Assembly (NCBI GenBank): GCA_025093555.1
Contig: JAIWNF010000003.1
Coordinates: 682,001-746,000, forward strand
Direction of reading: 5' to 3'
DNA from: Circinella umbellata
Taxonomy: Eukaryota > Mucoromycota > Mucoromycetes > Mucorales > Lichtheimiaceae
DNA: 64,000 nt
Shown here: in pieces, positions 1-11,759 of the stretch
How the letters are laid out: every line of letters begins with the position of its first letter
Position numbering within the stretch: position 1 is the stretch's first letter
Position numbers and translations under genes: made by a program
The notes under the pieces: generated by a model
Told to the model about the DNA's origin: nothing
Database searches by the model: none
Seen by the model: only the letters and a program-made list of their open reading frames with translations

Positions 1-1038
1 TAAGAACTTTTTTTTTTTTTTTGCAACATAAAATCCAAAAATAACATCTTTAATCTTAGAACCCTTTCCCTCTTTTTCTTTAAACTACTCCTACTTATCT
101 TTCCATTTTTCAATAGCTATGCTGTAATGATAAAGGTCGCTGTGTATGTGTTTGATTCTCAAAATAATTTAAAAAAAATAATGAAAAAATAACTTCTTTA
201 TTTTTTCTTATGTTTCACTTGTCTTCCTTTTATAAGTAATTTGTTGAATTTTTTTTTTATTGGCGATGTAACTCTTCTTTTACCCATAGAATCCTATTTT
301 TTTTGAGCGAATAAATCTCTTTTAATAAATAAACGAACAAAAGGTCAGCATCTATCATTTTACGTACTAGATGCGAAAACTATGACAAAAGTTAATTTTT
401 GATCTGTTAAAAGCAAACATGAGCGTAGCAACGAGAGACAGTATTGCAACTACTTGTAACAAGACTGACATGAATTATCGCTATATATACAAGTGTTAGA
501 TTTTATTTTTCTTATTTTGAGAGCATTTGCACGTTCCTGAAAATTAAAAATGTACAGTGAACGACATTATTTGTTTGTTTCATGTATACTTTACAAATAA
601 AAAGATGACGTCAGTTTTATAGACTTTATAAGATTAAAAGCTTGTCATAATTGTAATTCTTTCAAGTAATTTTTTTTTCGTCCTGAATTTATTGTGGGGT
701 ACATAATGTCACATACATATTCATTGCTAATACAAAGATACCTGCTTTTTTATTTCAATTGAATTGAATATTGTAGTATAAAACTTGTCATTATGATATC
801 ATACTTTTATATAAAACAAAAACCTTAAATGTGTAAATGATAAAGAAAAGAGTTGACAAGTGAAATAGAAGCATTGGGGATCATGTAGAAGAAATATGAA
901 GAAACAAAACAAAAGTCCGCATTTAAGGTAGTACAAAGAAAGGCAATGATTAAAGAATATATATAAGCAGTTCGTTTTTGTGTGGTTCCAAGAAATTTAT
1001 TCTAATTTTTATTTTATCTTATCTTATTTTATTTTTCA
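1..1038. other. AT-rich spacer upstream of first gene
   Basis: No convincing coding segment is visible on either strand. The stretch is very AT-rich with many A and T runs. A TATA-like element (ATATATATAAG) lies at about 956-966, roughly 75 bp before the ATG at 1039, and probably belongs to that gene's core promoter. Confidence 0.6.
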
Positions 1039-1511
1039 ATGAATTTGCGTATCATAATCCTATTTATCGTTGCTGGTCTTGTGTTGATATTGGGCACAAT
1101 ACTTATACGACATATAAAAATGAAGGAATTAAAAGAGAAAGAACGAAAACCTTTAGGTAAATATTAATTATCTATATTATCATTGATTTAAACTCAAAAA
1201 GAGATGCTACACAGTTGACTAACCAATTTTATATTCAATAAATAGTGTGTTCTTTTTTAGTAAGTGATGATCATATAACAAGAAGAAGAAGGATAAGAAA
1301 TAATAATCATAATCTTCGAAGAAATTCCCATATAACTATTCAAATGGATCCACCACCACCTCCTTATGGAAGTGATCTAATTGGACCTGCTCCACCTGTT
1401 TATTATCAAGATCAATCTAGAATTAATAATAATTTACCATCATCAGGAACCCCTTTAACAACTACCGAACCAACTACTACCGCAGCAGGGACGGTAACAA
1501 CAACATATTAA
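1039..1511 (+). CDS. One-pass membrane protein with two PPxY motifs (copy 1)
   Basis: Not a family I can name. Exons 1039-1156 and 1261-1511 join across a GTAAAT...TTTTTTAG intron in phase 1 to give 122 residues. Residues 4-24 form a hydrophobic segment (IIILFIVAGLVLILGTILI), followed by a strongly basic stretch (KMKELKEKERK, then RRRRIR), which suggests an N-out/C-in single-pass protein. The cytosolic tail carries PPPPPYG and PAPPVYY, both matching the PPxY ligand of WW domains, and ends in a Thr-rich tract. A short transmembrane anchor plus cytosolic PPxY motifs is the known layout of membrane adaptors for Nedd4/Rsp5 ubiquitin ligases, so an adaptor role is my inference. The next gene has the same layout and intron position. 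The splice model is firm; the function is not. Confidence 0.72.
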
Positions 1512-1959
1512 AGATCAACACTATACCATTTATACCTTTTTCTGTTCTCCTCCTCTCTCTTTTTTTCTTTCTGAAATATATTGTAATTATCTTAAAATAC
1601 ATTTATAATGTATATATACCCTCTTCTTTTATTGTATTTAATAAAAATAACAAAATAAATTGTAAATAAATATATAAAATTCACTCTGTACGTATATTGA
1701 TTTCTTTATATAAGGAATGCATAAAATGATATCATCATTCTTCTTCTTTTAGATGCTTAGCGTTTTTTTAAAAAAAAGAACAAAAGGTTTATGCAACAAC
1801 AATAACCAATAATAGAGGATTACTTTTCTTTTTTTAAGGTTGTACAAGAAAGCTAATAAGAAACGAATGTTCGAAAACCTTCTTTCACACTTATATGAAT
1901 ATATTATATATATATATATATATATACTCTTGATTTATTATTCTATAATATAATTAACA
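1512..1959. promoter_or_regulatory. Spacer between tandem PPxY genes with TA-repeat promoter
   Basis: Holds the 3' end of copy 1 and the promoter of copy 2. A (TA)n run at about 1902-1926 lies some 35 bp before the ATG at 1960 and is the likely TATA region. No coding potential is seen. Confidence 0.5.
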
Positions 1960-2332
1960 ATGGAGCTTTATCACATCTTTTTAATTCTTATTGGTATTGT
2001 TATTATTTTATTGTTTATAAATGTTATAAGATATAAAATATTACAAAAAAGAGAAATTGCTAAACGAATTATGATGCAAGAAAATAGAAGAAGATATTAT
2101 GGTAAAGATGATGATAAATCATAGTTATTATTATTATTATTATTATTTATCGTTATTAAAAAGTATTTATACTATAGAATATATAGAAAATCAAAACAGA
2201 CAAGACAATTGTAATGATATATCGAGTACGATGATCCAAATTGATTTGCCTCCACCTACATATCAAGTAACAGATCCTCCTCCACCTGTATATCAACCTC
2301 CATCTAAACCATTACCAAGTATATCAAGATGA
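1960..2332 (+). CDS. One-pass membrane protein with two PPxY motifs (copy 2)
   Basis: Tandem relative of the preceding gene. Exon 1 is 1960-2101. An intron (GTAAAG donor at 2102) is required because an in-frame stop follows at once. Exon 2 most likely starts at 2178; an alternative in-frame acceptor at 2187 would drop three residues. The product is about 105 residues. It has a hydrophobic segment near the N terminus (IFLILIGIVIILLFINVI), a basic juxtamembrane region (QKREIAKR, ENRRRYY), and a tail with LPPPTYQ and PPPPVYQ, both PPxY motifs. Order of parts, phase-1 intron position and motif spacing match copy 1, so the two probably arose by duplication although the sequences have diverged. Binding to a WW-domain protein such as an Rsp5-type ligase is inferred from the motifs alone. 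Confidence 0.7.
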
Positions 2333-2705
2333 ATATAAATCGTTATATCCTTTTCCAATTGTACATTAACTACCCATAAATATATAATTTTCTTCTCATA
2401 TATATATCCATGTATTTTTTTTATTTTCTTCATATATCTGATTCATCCTTTTTATTCCATTTTTTTTATTCCATGTCCAATCTAAACCTCCTATTAAACA
2501 AAATCATGTATATAATAATAATAATAGCTGGAATCATTTTTTTAATCGAAATCAAAAATAAAACGGGAAAGGTGGGAGAAAGAAGCTGCCAAAAAAAATC
2601 TATGATACAATAATAAAAAAAAAAAGCGGAAACAAAAATAAAGAGAGAAATGGCTGTGTATGCTGTATATTTAGGGTGTATGTGTAAAATGGTGTATATA
2701 ATGAT
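2333..2705. other. Convergent 3' spacer
   Basis: Lies between the 3' ends of the PPxY gene (+) and the bS21m gene (-). A 67-codon open frame at 2410-2613 reads as low-complexity Phe/Ile/Asn-rich translation of AT-rich DNA and is not called. Confidence 0.5.
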
Positions 2706-3175
2706 TTACATGCCCCTAAAATAAATAAATATAAATAATTAGTTCATTAACAATAATAAAGTTTTTCAATAATTAAAAATATTCAAACTTACCGTTGTTT
2801 CATTTGCATAATAAGAGCAACCTTCTTTCCAACCATAGCACCAAACAATTTACGATTACGTTCAATATTTTGTCTTCTTCTTGCAACAGTAGGCTTTTCA
2901 TAATAACGGTTGGCTCGTACTTCACGACGAACCTTGTTCTGTGCCAAAATAGAGTTCAAACGACGATAAGCAGCATTGGGGTTGGCGAAATTAGCAATCG
3001 ATCGACCAGAATAAGGTTCCAAAGAAGTGGCTAATTCATTTTTTACATCCCATTCAGCAGCTGGAAGAGCCATAGATGGTGTATTTTTTTCTGCTTGTAA
3101 AAATGTTGAAGTAGTGAATGAACGTGCTGTTGTTAAACTACGAGTCCAGCCTAATAATGTTGATCGTAATGCCAT
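2706..3175 (-). CDS. MRP21: Mitochondrial small ribosomal subunit protein bS21m
   Basis: Component of the mitochondrial small ribosomal subunit. The N terminus (MALRSTLLGWTRSL, then several Thr/Ser/Arg) looks like a matrix presequence. The C-terminal half has the S21 family pattern: AAYRRLNSILAQNKVRREVR, then a YEKPTVARRRQ block and a basic tail. The reading frame from 3175 stops at 2789-2791 after MKQR, giving 128 residues. However, that stop lies inside a perfect donor (CG|GTAAGT at 2792) with an acceptor TTTTAG at 2716. Splicing this 77-bp intron would replace the stop and end the protein QRGM at 2706, giving 130 residues. I give the spliced extent; both ends are plausible and neither affects the S21 domain. 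Confidence 0.85.
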
Positions 3176-6131
3176 TTTTGATTTATTATTATTGTTGTTG
3201 ACACCAAAAAATTGTTTTTTTTCCTATTTCTCAAAAAAAACCCACCTGGAAAAACAAAAGGTTCAAATTCCGACATTTAAACTGTGATGATTTTTCGCCA
3301 AGCTCAAACCATTGCCAACCACCAAAGAAAAAAAAAAGGGTTCAAATCTTGTATGTATTACAAACAAAACTGGCTTGAAATTCAAAAGTTGTTTATTTGT
3401 GTATCATTAGCCAGATTATGTTGAACTGTTTTATTTCAATACTATGTTAACTTGGTTACTAAGATATAGTTTATAAAATAGGTGTGATTCAAAAGAATAA
3501 ATATATTCTCCATGGATATGTGTGTGGGGTAGCACGACATAATCATACTTCTTGTCTATCATTTTTATTTTTAACTTTTAAAGATGTGTAAAAAAAACGC
3601 CAAACAGAAAAAATAAAGAAAAAGGTACGTACTACTCTCACCTGACCATTTTATTTTTATTTCTTCAGGGGGGGGAGCGGTAAAAATAAAAATATATAGA
3701 AGTCGCCCTCTTCTTTATACTCAAACACTTACGGCTAATATACATGTATATAAGCTATATTATAAGAGTAGTTATTAAGTATATAGATGATTTTATTATA
3801 TCAAAGAATAATCACATAGACAGTGATGTGGGATAGTCATACAAAATATATTATTTTGTTATGGAAAACAAAAATACACACAGCAACAAATTGTTTCATT
3901 TATTGTCATACGTGACTAAAACTTAAGACATTTTTAGCTTGACATAATATGTGTATGTCTGTATAAACATGTGTGTGTGCATTAAATGCATATCAAAAAG
4001 AAGTATTTGTAGTTGTATATAAGAAATTCAGGCAACACTTCTTTATCTATAATCATATAAATCAAATAATAATGCCACGTTTTTTATTCATTTATTATGT
4101 TGTTGTTAATATTTTATATGAATATTTTGCATATCTATTTGTTATTTTCCATAGCTGAACCTATATATACATAAATTAAACAGAGTTTTCACCAAAAAAT
4201 CAAATCTAATATATGCAAAGTGATAATCAAAGTTTTTTGTTGTTTCACATCTTTTAGCTGTAGGCGTTTTCTATGTACAACTGTTGTATGTGGCGTCACT
4301 ATTGTTGTATTCCTTATTATTACTCTACTATAAAATCCAGCGTCATTGGGTCAACCTTAAAATAAAGAGACGTAGTATATATATATATATATATATATTA
4401 TTACTCATCCATAAAGGATACAAAACATCATCATTCAACCGTATAATAAATTAGACTACGACTCCATGGTTACGCATTAAATTCGGAGACGATAAAAATA
4501 TGCAGCAAATGCGGTGATCGCTGTTCTCTCTTTTTCCTTTTTTTATTGACAAAAAGAAAGGGTGCGTATGACAAACGGAAGCAAGAACAAAAGAAAGCGC
4601 AACTATATTTCTTTTAGAGAGGGGCGGAGTAAACATGCTATGAAGCATAGCACATATACATATTGCATGAAGAAAAGAAGAGAACAAACGCTACCGAGTC
4701 ATTCAAAACAAAGAGGAGCAGGAAGAATAATATTGTTAGTTTTTTTTTAAAGTTTTTTAATTAACTAACTGTATTTTGTATAAAGGGTTAGTTGATGTAC
4801 TACAATAAACGACGTAATGACATTTAATGCTGATTGATCACCATGTCGTTTATATCTATCATCGCGTCTTATTATAATCCTTTATTATATTGAAAGATAA
4901 GGAAGACAAAAGAAATATAGTAAACGTTTCCAAGTATTTTATTTTGATAACCTGTTTTATTTTATTTCAATAATGTTCCCCTTGTTAATGTGTTGCATCC
5001 TTGCCAAAAAATAAAATAAAATTGTGCTATCAAAAGAACCCGGCTTTACCCTCCCCCTCCGCGGGTGGGGTTGGGTGAATAAACATATATCGTTAATAGT
5101 ATAGAATTCAAAAGGTCCCATAAAACAACATTATTATTAATAACTAGAATATTTTCTAAATGAATTCATATAAACATTCGTGAGTCATCTGAAGACTTTG
5201 CGTGCTCCGCAACAACGTTTGTCGTTGTTTTTATTGTGCTACGAAACATATTTGTTCACTCAACAAAAATACCGGTTCGTGGAACGGCATTAAAAACCTT
5301 TATTTTGATGGTTGTTTTTTCTATTGATTTCGACTCCGCGCTCTTTTTTTTTTGGGTTTTTTGGGGGGTGACAGTTTTCAAATGAACTTTTTTTTTTGTT
5401 AAATGTGTGAACTTTAGGTGTATTACCTTTGCGGAGAATACAATTTAAATCAAGTGGTGCGCTTTTTTTTCAACGCATAAAAAAAAAAAAGAGAAAGTGA
5501 GTCGGAGATGTGTGTATGTTGTTAGAGTGAAAAGAATAGATATAAAAAACAAAGATAATATGCATATTGATTTATATAAACATTTAAAACAAATAAATTT
5601 TATTGTTATATTGGTTTTAACAAAAAAAAAAGTATATTTGGACGATCGACAGTAAGAGAAAAACAAGGAGATCTTTTTAAGATTTTTTTTTATAAAAAGT
5701 GGCGAGATGGTAGGAGAAAGAAGAAAGCAGAGGAGTCTACCATAGAATAGAGAGCGGCGGAATAATAGGAGAAAAAAAGAGTAACAGAGGAGTTGTTATT
5801 ATACTGGGTGATGATAACTATCGTAATGTTATAGTGAATGAATATGAATCTTTTTTTTTCTTATTCCTTCATGATGTTAAATAAAGTTGAATCAAGTCGG
5901 TTATAAAAAAAATGGGGGATCATTTAGTTTTTACAATAAGATATGCTTTTAGTGTAATGTAAGAATGCCAACTCAACTAAACAGCTGACAGGTTCAGGGC
6001 CACAAAGAATATTTTTTTTTCATATATAAGAATAATTTTGACCAATTTGGTTCTAATATTTTATCACATCCCTCTTTCTTTATTTTATTTTATTTTTTTT
6101 GAAAAAAAAAACTAAACTTATTACATATATC
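3176..6131. other. Long AT-rich spacer
   Basis: About 3 kb between bS21m and the next gene with no coding region I can support. It contains a (TA)n run near 4377-4398, several poly-T/poly-A tracts, a GC-rich island at about 5049-5070 and a purine-rich stretch at about 5700-5800. Open frames at 3973, 4451 and 4562 are short and compositionally random. Confidence 0.5.
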
Positions 6132-7150
6132 ATGTTGCGCGTTTACTCTATCATGCAGCTCCAACATGTTTGGACAAAACCGTCCGTTGTTGAAGAAGAT
6201 GAAGAACAACAACATACTCGATCTATTAATGATAATACTGACAAATATAATGATAATGATAATAATGAACAAACCTTATCAGCTTCATTGAATGTTGTTC
6301 ACGAAGAGCCCGAAGAACTTGCAGGTAAAGTAATATAATCATACGTTTATATTTTTTTTTTCATTTCTGTATAATGATGGGATGTATATATATTGATATG
6401 GTGTGAGATTATTTTTATCGAAACTTTGTTCATTTGATTGCAATAATAAATGAAAAAACTAATATATAATTTATTTCTCTTATCATCTCTATAGTAACCA
6501 CCAAACCATCTGATGCGGTTACCACGACAACCGAACAAAAAGAAGTTGAACCTTATGTTGTTTCTGAAGAACAACCAACTACATCATCAGATCAAAAGAA
6601 GGAAGAAGTAGATGAGCCTGTGGTTGTTGATAAAGAATTACCAGCTGTTCCTGAAACTGTCACACGACAACAAGAAAACATTTCTGACAAGAAAGAGGAA
6701 CAGGTAGTTGAACCTACGAACAAGAAACAAGAAGAAGGCCAAGACCAAGTCCAAGACCAAGACCAAGAACCACAACAAGCACAAAGAGATACTAAACGTG
6801 ATAGTAAAGTATCTACCATGAGCAGAGATTCCAACTTTGTATTATCAACCATTACTGAGGAAGAAGGTGCTACAACAAAAATCACTCAAAAAGGACGTCG
6901 TACGAGTCAAAGTAGCTCCGAAAGGAGATTCTTTGCATCCATTCGACCTCCTTCCATGACAAAATCTTCCTCCATTAATGATGATAATTCATCGGCTAAT
7001 ATCCCCCCTACTCCCAAGCCAAGTCGATCTTCCCAAATTCAAGGAAAATTAAATACACAACGCAAAACCATTTCAAGAAAATTGAAGCGTGCGTTCTCCG
7101 TCAACAGTACAGCTGGTGACACTAGTTCCAAGAAACGATTTACTTTGTAG
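6132..7150 (+). CDS. Charged, low-complexity protein of unknown function
   Basis: Not recognised. Exons 6132-6324 and 6495-7150 (GTAAAG donor, CTATAG acceptor, phase 1) give 282 residues. I chose the ATG at 6132; upstream in-frame codons are only TTG. The protein is rich in Glu, Gln, Asp, Thr and Ser, with a QDQVQDQDQEPQQAQRD segment in the middle. The last third turns basic and Ser-rich: IPPTPKPSRSS, then KTISRKLKRAFSV, ending KKRFTL. The Pro motif could bind SH3 domains and the many Ser/Thr next to basic residues could be phosphorylated; both are guesses. No transmembrane segment or catalytic motif is visible. Coding status rests on the long continuous frame and clean splice junction. Confidence 0.65.
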
Positions 7151-8077
7151 TTTTATTATTACTATATTATTATTAATTTTTTATTATTATTATTTATTTG
7201 CAGAAAAAAAAACAATACCATTTTATTTTTCTTTATATACATAGCATAACTCTTCTTTATCAAACCCTTCTCCCCATCCCACTTTTCTCTATCTCTCTAT
7301 TTTTGTTCTTATTCTCTTTCTTCATTGGTATTATATAGTCTTTTTCTTCTTATTGTATTATTCATATATTTTTTATATATATTCATCAATTTCTCTTTAT
7401 ATATAGCATTTTTTTTATATTATTATTATAAATATACACAGTAAAATAATTTTTATCTATTACGTATCACAAATTTTTCTCTCTTTTTATTATGTACATT
7501 ATATTATTACACTCTGCTGTATGATTTAATCACGCATCATTCACGGGTTATTTTTTTTTTTTGAAAAAGAAAAGAAAAACCAGGTCTATGGTAACGAACG
7601 ATGACTAGATTTGGTAAAATTGACATTCACAAGAGTATAAACAAAGAAAAAAAAAGATAACAGAATGAGAGAAAAAGGGAAAGGTTTATGTATTTGTTGT
7701 GCAAAAACAAGTTGTTGCGTTCCTTAGCACATATAGAAATAAAGGTCGTGATCATCATCATTCCTGTTTGTCATTTCTGTCATACCATTTATCATAATTT
7801 GAAACTAGTGTTCTTTCCACATCTTCATCATCGTCATTATCACCATGTGATTTTATTGCTTTTGATTTTTTTTCTCTGTCCATTGTGATATAGTAATATA
7901 CACAAAGTGATTGAAAAGGGGATTTGTGATTAAGAGTGAGAATAGTATAAGATAAATATGTATGTAATATGCATTTAAGTAATAATAATGAAGATAATCG
8001 TAGAATTCAAAGAAAAAAAAAGTTATATGTTGTTTAAGTGAATTGTTTATACGCTTTCGATTTATTGATATAGAATT
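7151..8077. other. Convergent 3' spacer
   Basis: Between the 3' ends of the charged-protein gene (+) and the Atf1-like bZIP gene (-). T-rich, TA-rich sequence; no gene seen. A 66-codon frame at 7688-7888 has His/Leu-rich random composition and is not called. Confidence 0.5.
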
Positions 8078-9221
8078 TCAGTGTTGGTAAAATGAGGTCG
8101 TTGGGGTTGTACTGGTAGTAGAGGGAAGAAAATGAGGAGCTGGAGTGGAAGAAGTAAAAGAATAACAATTGTGATTATTATTGGTATTATTGGTTGTATG
8201 TAGAGTGGTTGTGGGATGCTGCTGCTCTTGATAGGGCTCTTGATTATTATTGTCATTACTATTATTATTAGGTCGCTGATGAATGATACTAGAATTACCT
8301 TGAGCCACCGGACAATCTTTGTGAGCAATAATCAGCGTTTTTAAATTTAAAATCTCTTCTCTTAATGTAGTGACTTCTGATTCCATTTGCTTATTGTTCT
8401 TATTTAAATACTCCACTTGATTTTGTAAATTGGCAAGCCATTGTTTTTTACGTTGTCGACACTTTAATGCAGCTATTTTCAAAAATTATATGTGAATATT
8501 TTAGGTATACAGGTTTTAAAAAAAATACTAATAGTGTCCATGATTTTTATTTACCTTGTCGATTACGTTCTAGAAAGTTCTTTCTTCGTTGTTCATCTTC
8601 ATCATCACCTAACTCATCATAAAGTGCCTCTTGTTGTTGAGAAGGTAATATTATATTGTCAGTATATCGCCGCTGTCTTGTATACCATGGCGGTGGAGTA
8701 ACCATATTAGATTTTGATGGTGTTACGGGTAAACTATTACGATGTTGCGGAGGAGGTGCTGCTTCGTGATAGTCCAAAGGAGGATAAAAATTAGATGGTA
8801 TAAATTGAAATTGTTGTTGCTGTTGCTGTAAATGTTCTTGTTTTATATATGAAGGATGTTGACTTTGTTGAGCTGTAACCCATGGTGCTGGTATTTGTTG
8901 TTCGCTATTATGATTATTGACAGTGGTAGCACTAGAGTTAGAAGAAGTTGAAAACTCTACATGTGGAACACTGTTTTGTTCTGTATTAGTAGCAGTGGTA
9001 GTCATATCACTGAACGTGGAAAATAACTCTTCAGCACTCGTTGATTCAAAATGATTAAACATGTTCATGTCCATGTTATTCGCGACATTAGCATCGTCAT
9101 GGGAATCTCTCATTCTTTCTTTCCGTGATTCATGTTGTTGTTGTTGCTGCTGCTGCTGAGGATCAACAGTGATAACTTCTCTGGTTGCTTCTCGACCAAT
9201 TTGATCATCTATTATGTACAT
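8078..9221 (-). CDS. bZIP transcription factor, Atf1/Sko1 (ATF/CREB) type
   Basis: Sequence-specific activator or repressor, nuclear. Exons 9221-8555 and 8472-8078 join through a donor CAAG|GTAAA and acceptor AAATAG to give 353 residues. The junction falls inside the basic region and restores RRKNFLERNRQ + AALKCRQRKKQWLANLQ (about residues 212-239), the hallmark of fungal Atf1/AtfA/Sko1 stress factors; a leucine zipper follows. The N-terminal part is Gln/Ser/Thr-rich, with QQQQQQQQ near residue 23 and an acidic DELGDDEDEQ just before the basic region. The C-terminal tail is Asn/Thr/Pro-rich. In other fungi such factors act below the Hog1/Sty1 MAP kinase; that is family knowledge. The start at MYIIDDQ is the least certain point: an upstream exon could exist. 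Confidence 0.85.
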
Positions 9222-9878
9222 AATGGATATGGTATTTATATTTGTTAGATTTTATCAAATAGAAGCAAATCGTCATGGAAACAAAAAAAATAATGCTCTT
9301 ATCGAATATCCATATTTACCCATATGTATTTATATAAGTATTTTAAGCTTAATGTTACTGATCAATCGAAAAAGGTAAAACCCGTAAGGCTTCTAGAAAT
9401 TACGATAAGTATATCAAATAAATGAAGATTTTATTTTATGCAAGAAAAAAAAATTGTTTCGCCGTCTTTTTATATATTTTCCGAAGGAAAAACTTTAAAA
9501 TAATGTGAAAAAAAGAAAATTTATAAATGTAGATGTATATATATAAGCACACGGTTTTATCCGTTGAACGATACCGTTATAATATAAAGTAGTTTATAGA
9601 ACGTTTTGTGTGCTTACGATAGAACAAGACAGTGTGTCCGAATTACGATACCATGACGTTATAATAAATAGCAGCAGGCTACTTTCTTTTTCTGGAAAGT
9701 AGGGGTTATGTTAGTATCTCTTATTGTTGAGTGGAAAGAGAGACAAGAGTTTTGGGAATAATAATATATTTAGTACAATAGAAAGAAAAATATACAAGCA
9801 ATGAGGATGAGAAAAATAGATAAGAAGATTATGTATATAAATATATTATATCGCTATTATTACAAATATTTCATGCGA
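9222..9878. other. Spacer between bZIP promoter and galactokinase 3' end
   Basis: Contains the upstream region of the Atf1-like gene and the 3' flank of galactokinase. No coding segment is seen. Confidence 0.5.
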
Positions 9879-11759
9879 TCATATTTTTTTTAAAAATCCG
9901 GTGAAAACAGCACTACCACTACCAGGTTGAGTCGATAAAACAGCATCTTCCAATTTTTCTTGAGACAAATCAGGGAACTTTTGATTATAATAGCCTTGTT
10001 TGATAGCTTCAATTAAAGTGGGTACATTTGATTCTGTCGTCAACATGACTGTACAACCACCCCAACCAGCACCTGTCAGACGAGCACCATAAGCACCATT
10101 CTTACGAGCAATTTCACATACTTGATCAATTTCTGGGCAGGAGCAATTGAAATACTTGTCACAAGATTCTTGTGATGCATTCATAATATTGCCCAAAGTT
10201 TCCAAAGTATTAGCAGGTGCTTTGCTACATACCTCTTCAAATTCAACCACACGTTTTGCTTCTGTTAAAACGTGATGGGTACGTTGAACCAGACGGTAAT
10301 AATCGGTTTCGACAGGGAAACGGGTCATGTATTCTTCTTTAAGGGCCTGAACAGGCAAACCTGTCATATCACTGACTTCTTCTAATGAGTAACCTTGTCC
10401 GTTGCTTGAATCCTTGGGGAAAATATTCTTGACACGTTCCAAAAGAGCGTCATATTTTTCCAATTCGGAAGCATTAATTAAGTTTTGCTTTTTAGCAAAT
10501 TCATCAAAGACTTCTTTTAGTGAATCAGTACTAGGTAAATCAAGAGCTTTGCTCAAAAAGAGAGCGGCCATCTTAACTTCAACAACACGTAAATTGTAAT
10601 TTCTAGGACCTGAAACAAACTTGTCAGCAGTGACCAATGTGTTGGCAATAACAAAGGCCATGGGAGGTTGAGTTTCAGGGAACCGGACCAGCCGTGTGGA
10701 TAAACGTGGTACAAAGTCAACATGCAACGCATATTGTTGTTCAGAAAATACCGAGGCACTTTGATCCATGCCACCTGAATTGACACCCACGTTTCTTTCA
10801 GCAACAATAGCAATTTCTGTCAACTCTTGTTTAGTTAATTGCAATTTATTGGCTTCTATCGTGGCCAATGCGGAGGTACAGACAACGGCAGCCGACGAGG
10901 ATAAACCGGAACCAGCGGGAACGGTACCATCCATCAACAAATACATACCCTTGGGCTTTTCCAAGTTTTCGGCTCTTTCAAGCATACCCTGTATAATATG
11001 AAGAATTGAATCGTATATTTGACGTTAAAAAACTTGCTTTCATCCCTTTTCTCCTTTTCTCCTTCTTTCCTTTTGACTTTTGCTTTATTTTCTCCATTAG
11101 TTTTTCTTTCTCTACTCGCTCGCTCATATATTTTCCTCTGTCCCAGAATATGTACCTACAGGACATATTGACAATAAAAACTTACCTTATAACCACATTT
11201 GAAATAGTTTGACCACTCATGCTTGGTACTATCAATAGTAACGATAGTTCCCTTGCCTTCAAAATCAAATTCACGGGGTTCATAGTTGGGATCGATATTG
11301 GCAATACGAACCTTAGAATCATCATCGGTTGTTGCAACAGCAATAATGACATCACGTTCAATAGCCATAGGTAAAACACCAAAGCCACTGTAGTCAATAT
11401 GTTCACCAATCAAGTTAACACGTCCAGGAGATCGAGCGATAAAATCGGGTTTACGTCCGTACAACGAGGTGAACTTCTCCACAAGTGCATTGTAACGTGG
11501 TCTAATAATATCCCCATAAAAAGATGTTGTTAATTTTATTTTCCCACTCATTTCCCGCATAACTATTTCTTTTTTTTTTACACACGCACCGCCACAAGCA
11601 AATATACACTTTTTTTCCCGTTTTCTCATCCATTATGAATATCAGAGATAAATAGAATAAAGAATGATAATAAACAGTTTACCCTTGTCTTCCTAATGCT
11701 TCTGTAGCATAAATCTTATCCAATGATTCATAAGTTGGAACTGGGACGTTATTTGACAT
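9879..11759 (-). CDS. GAL1: Galactokinase (GHMP kinase family)
   Basis: Phosphorylates galactose with ATP to galactose 1-phosphate, the first step of the Leloir pathway, in the cytosol. Exons 11759-11683, 11501-11186 and 10988-9879 give 500 residues. All three GHMP motifs are present: RSPGRVNLIGEHID (about 49-62; galactokinase signature and sugar site), PAGSGLSSSAAV (about 155-166; ATP-binding loop) and GARLTGAGWGGCTV (about 432-445). The catalytic Asp region reads GGMDQSASVF. The segment NCSCPEIDQV resembles the eukaryotic GALK2/fungal GAL1 branch, so an N-acetylgalactosamine kinase activity cannot be excluded. No other Leloir gene lies in the window. The gene is divergent from the KapC-like bZIP gene about 1 kb away. 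Confidence 0.95.

Noticed and set aside
2340..2370. ATATCCTTTTCC resembling a U12-type 5' splice site
   Set aside because: It lies after the stop codon of the second PPxY gene, and no TTCCTTRAC branch site follows.
3240..3350. GGTTCAAATTCC and GGGTTCAAATC resemble tRNA B boxes
   Set aside because: No matching A box, acceptor stem or cloverleaf could be drawn around either site; they lie in the AT-rich leader of the bS21m gene.
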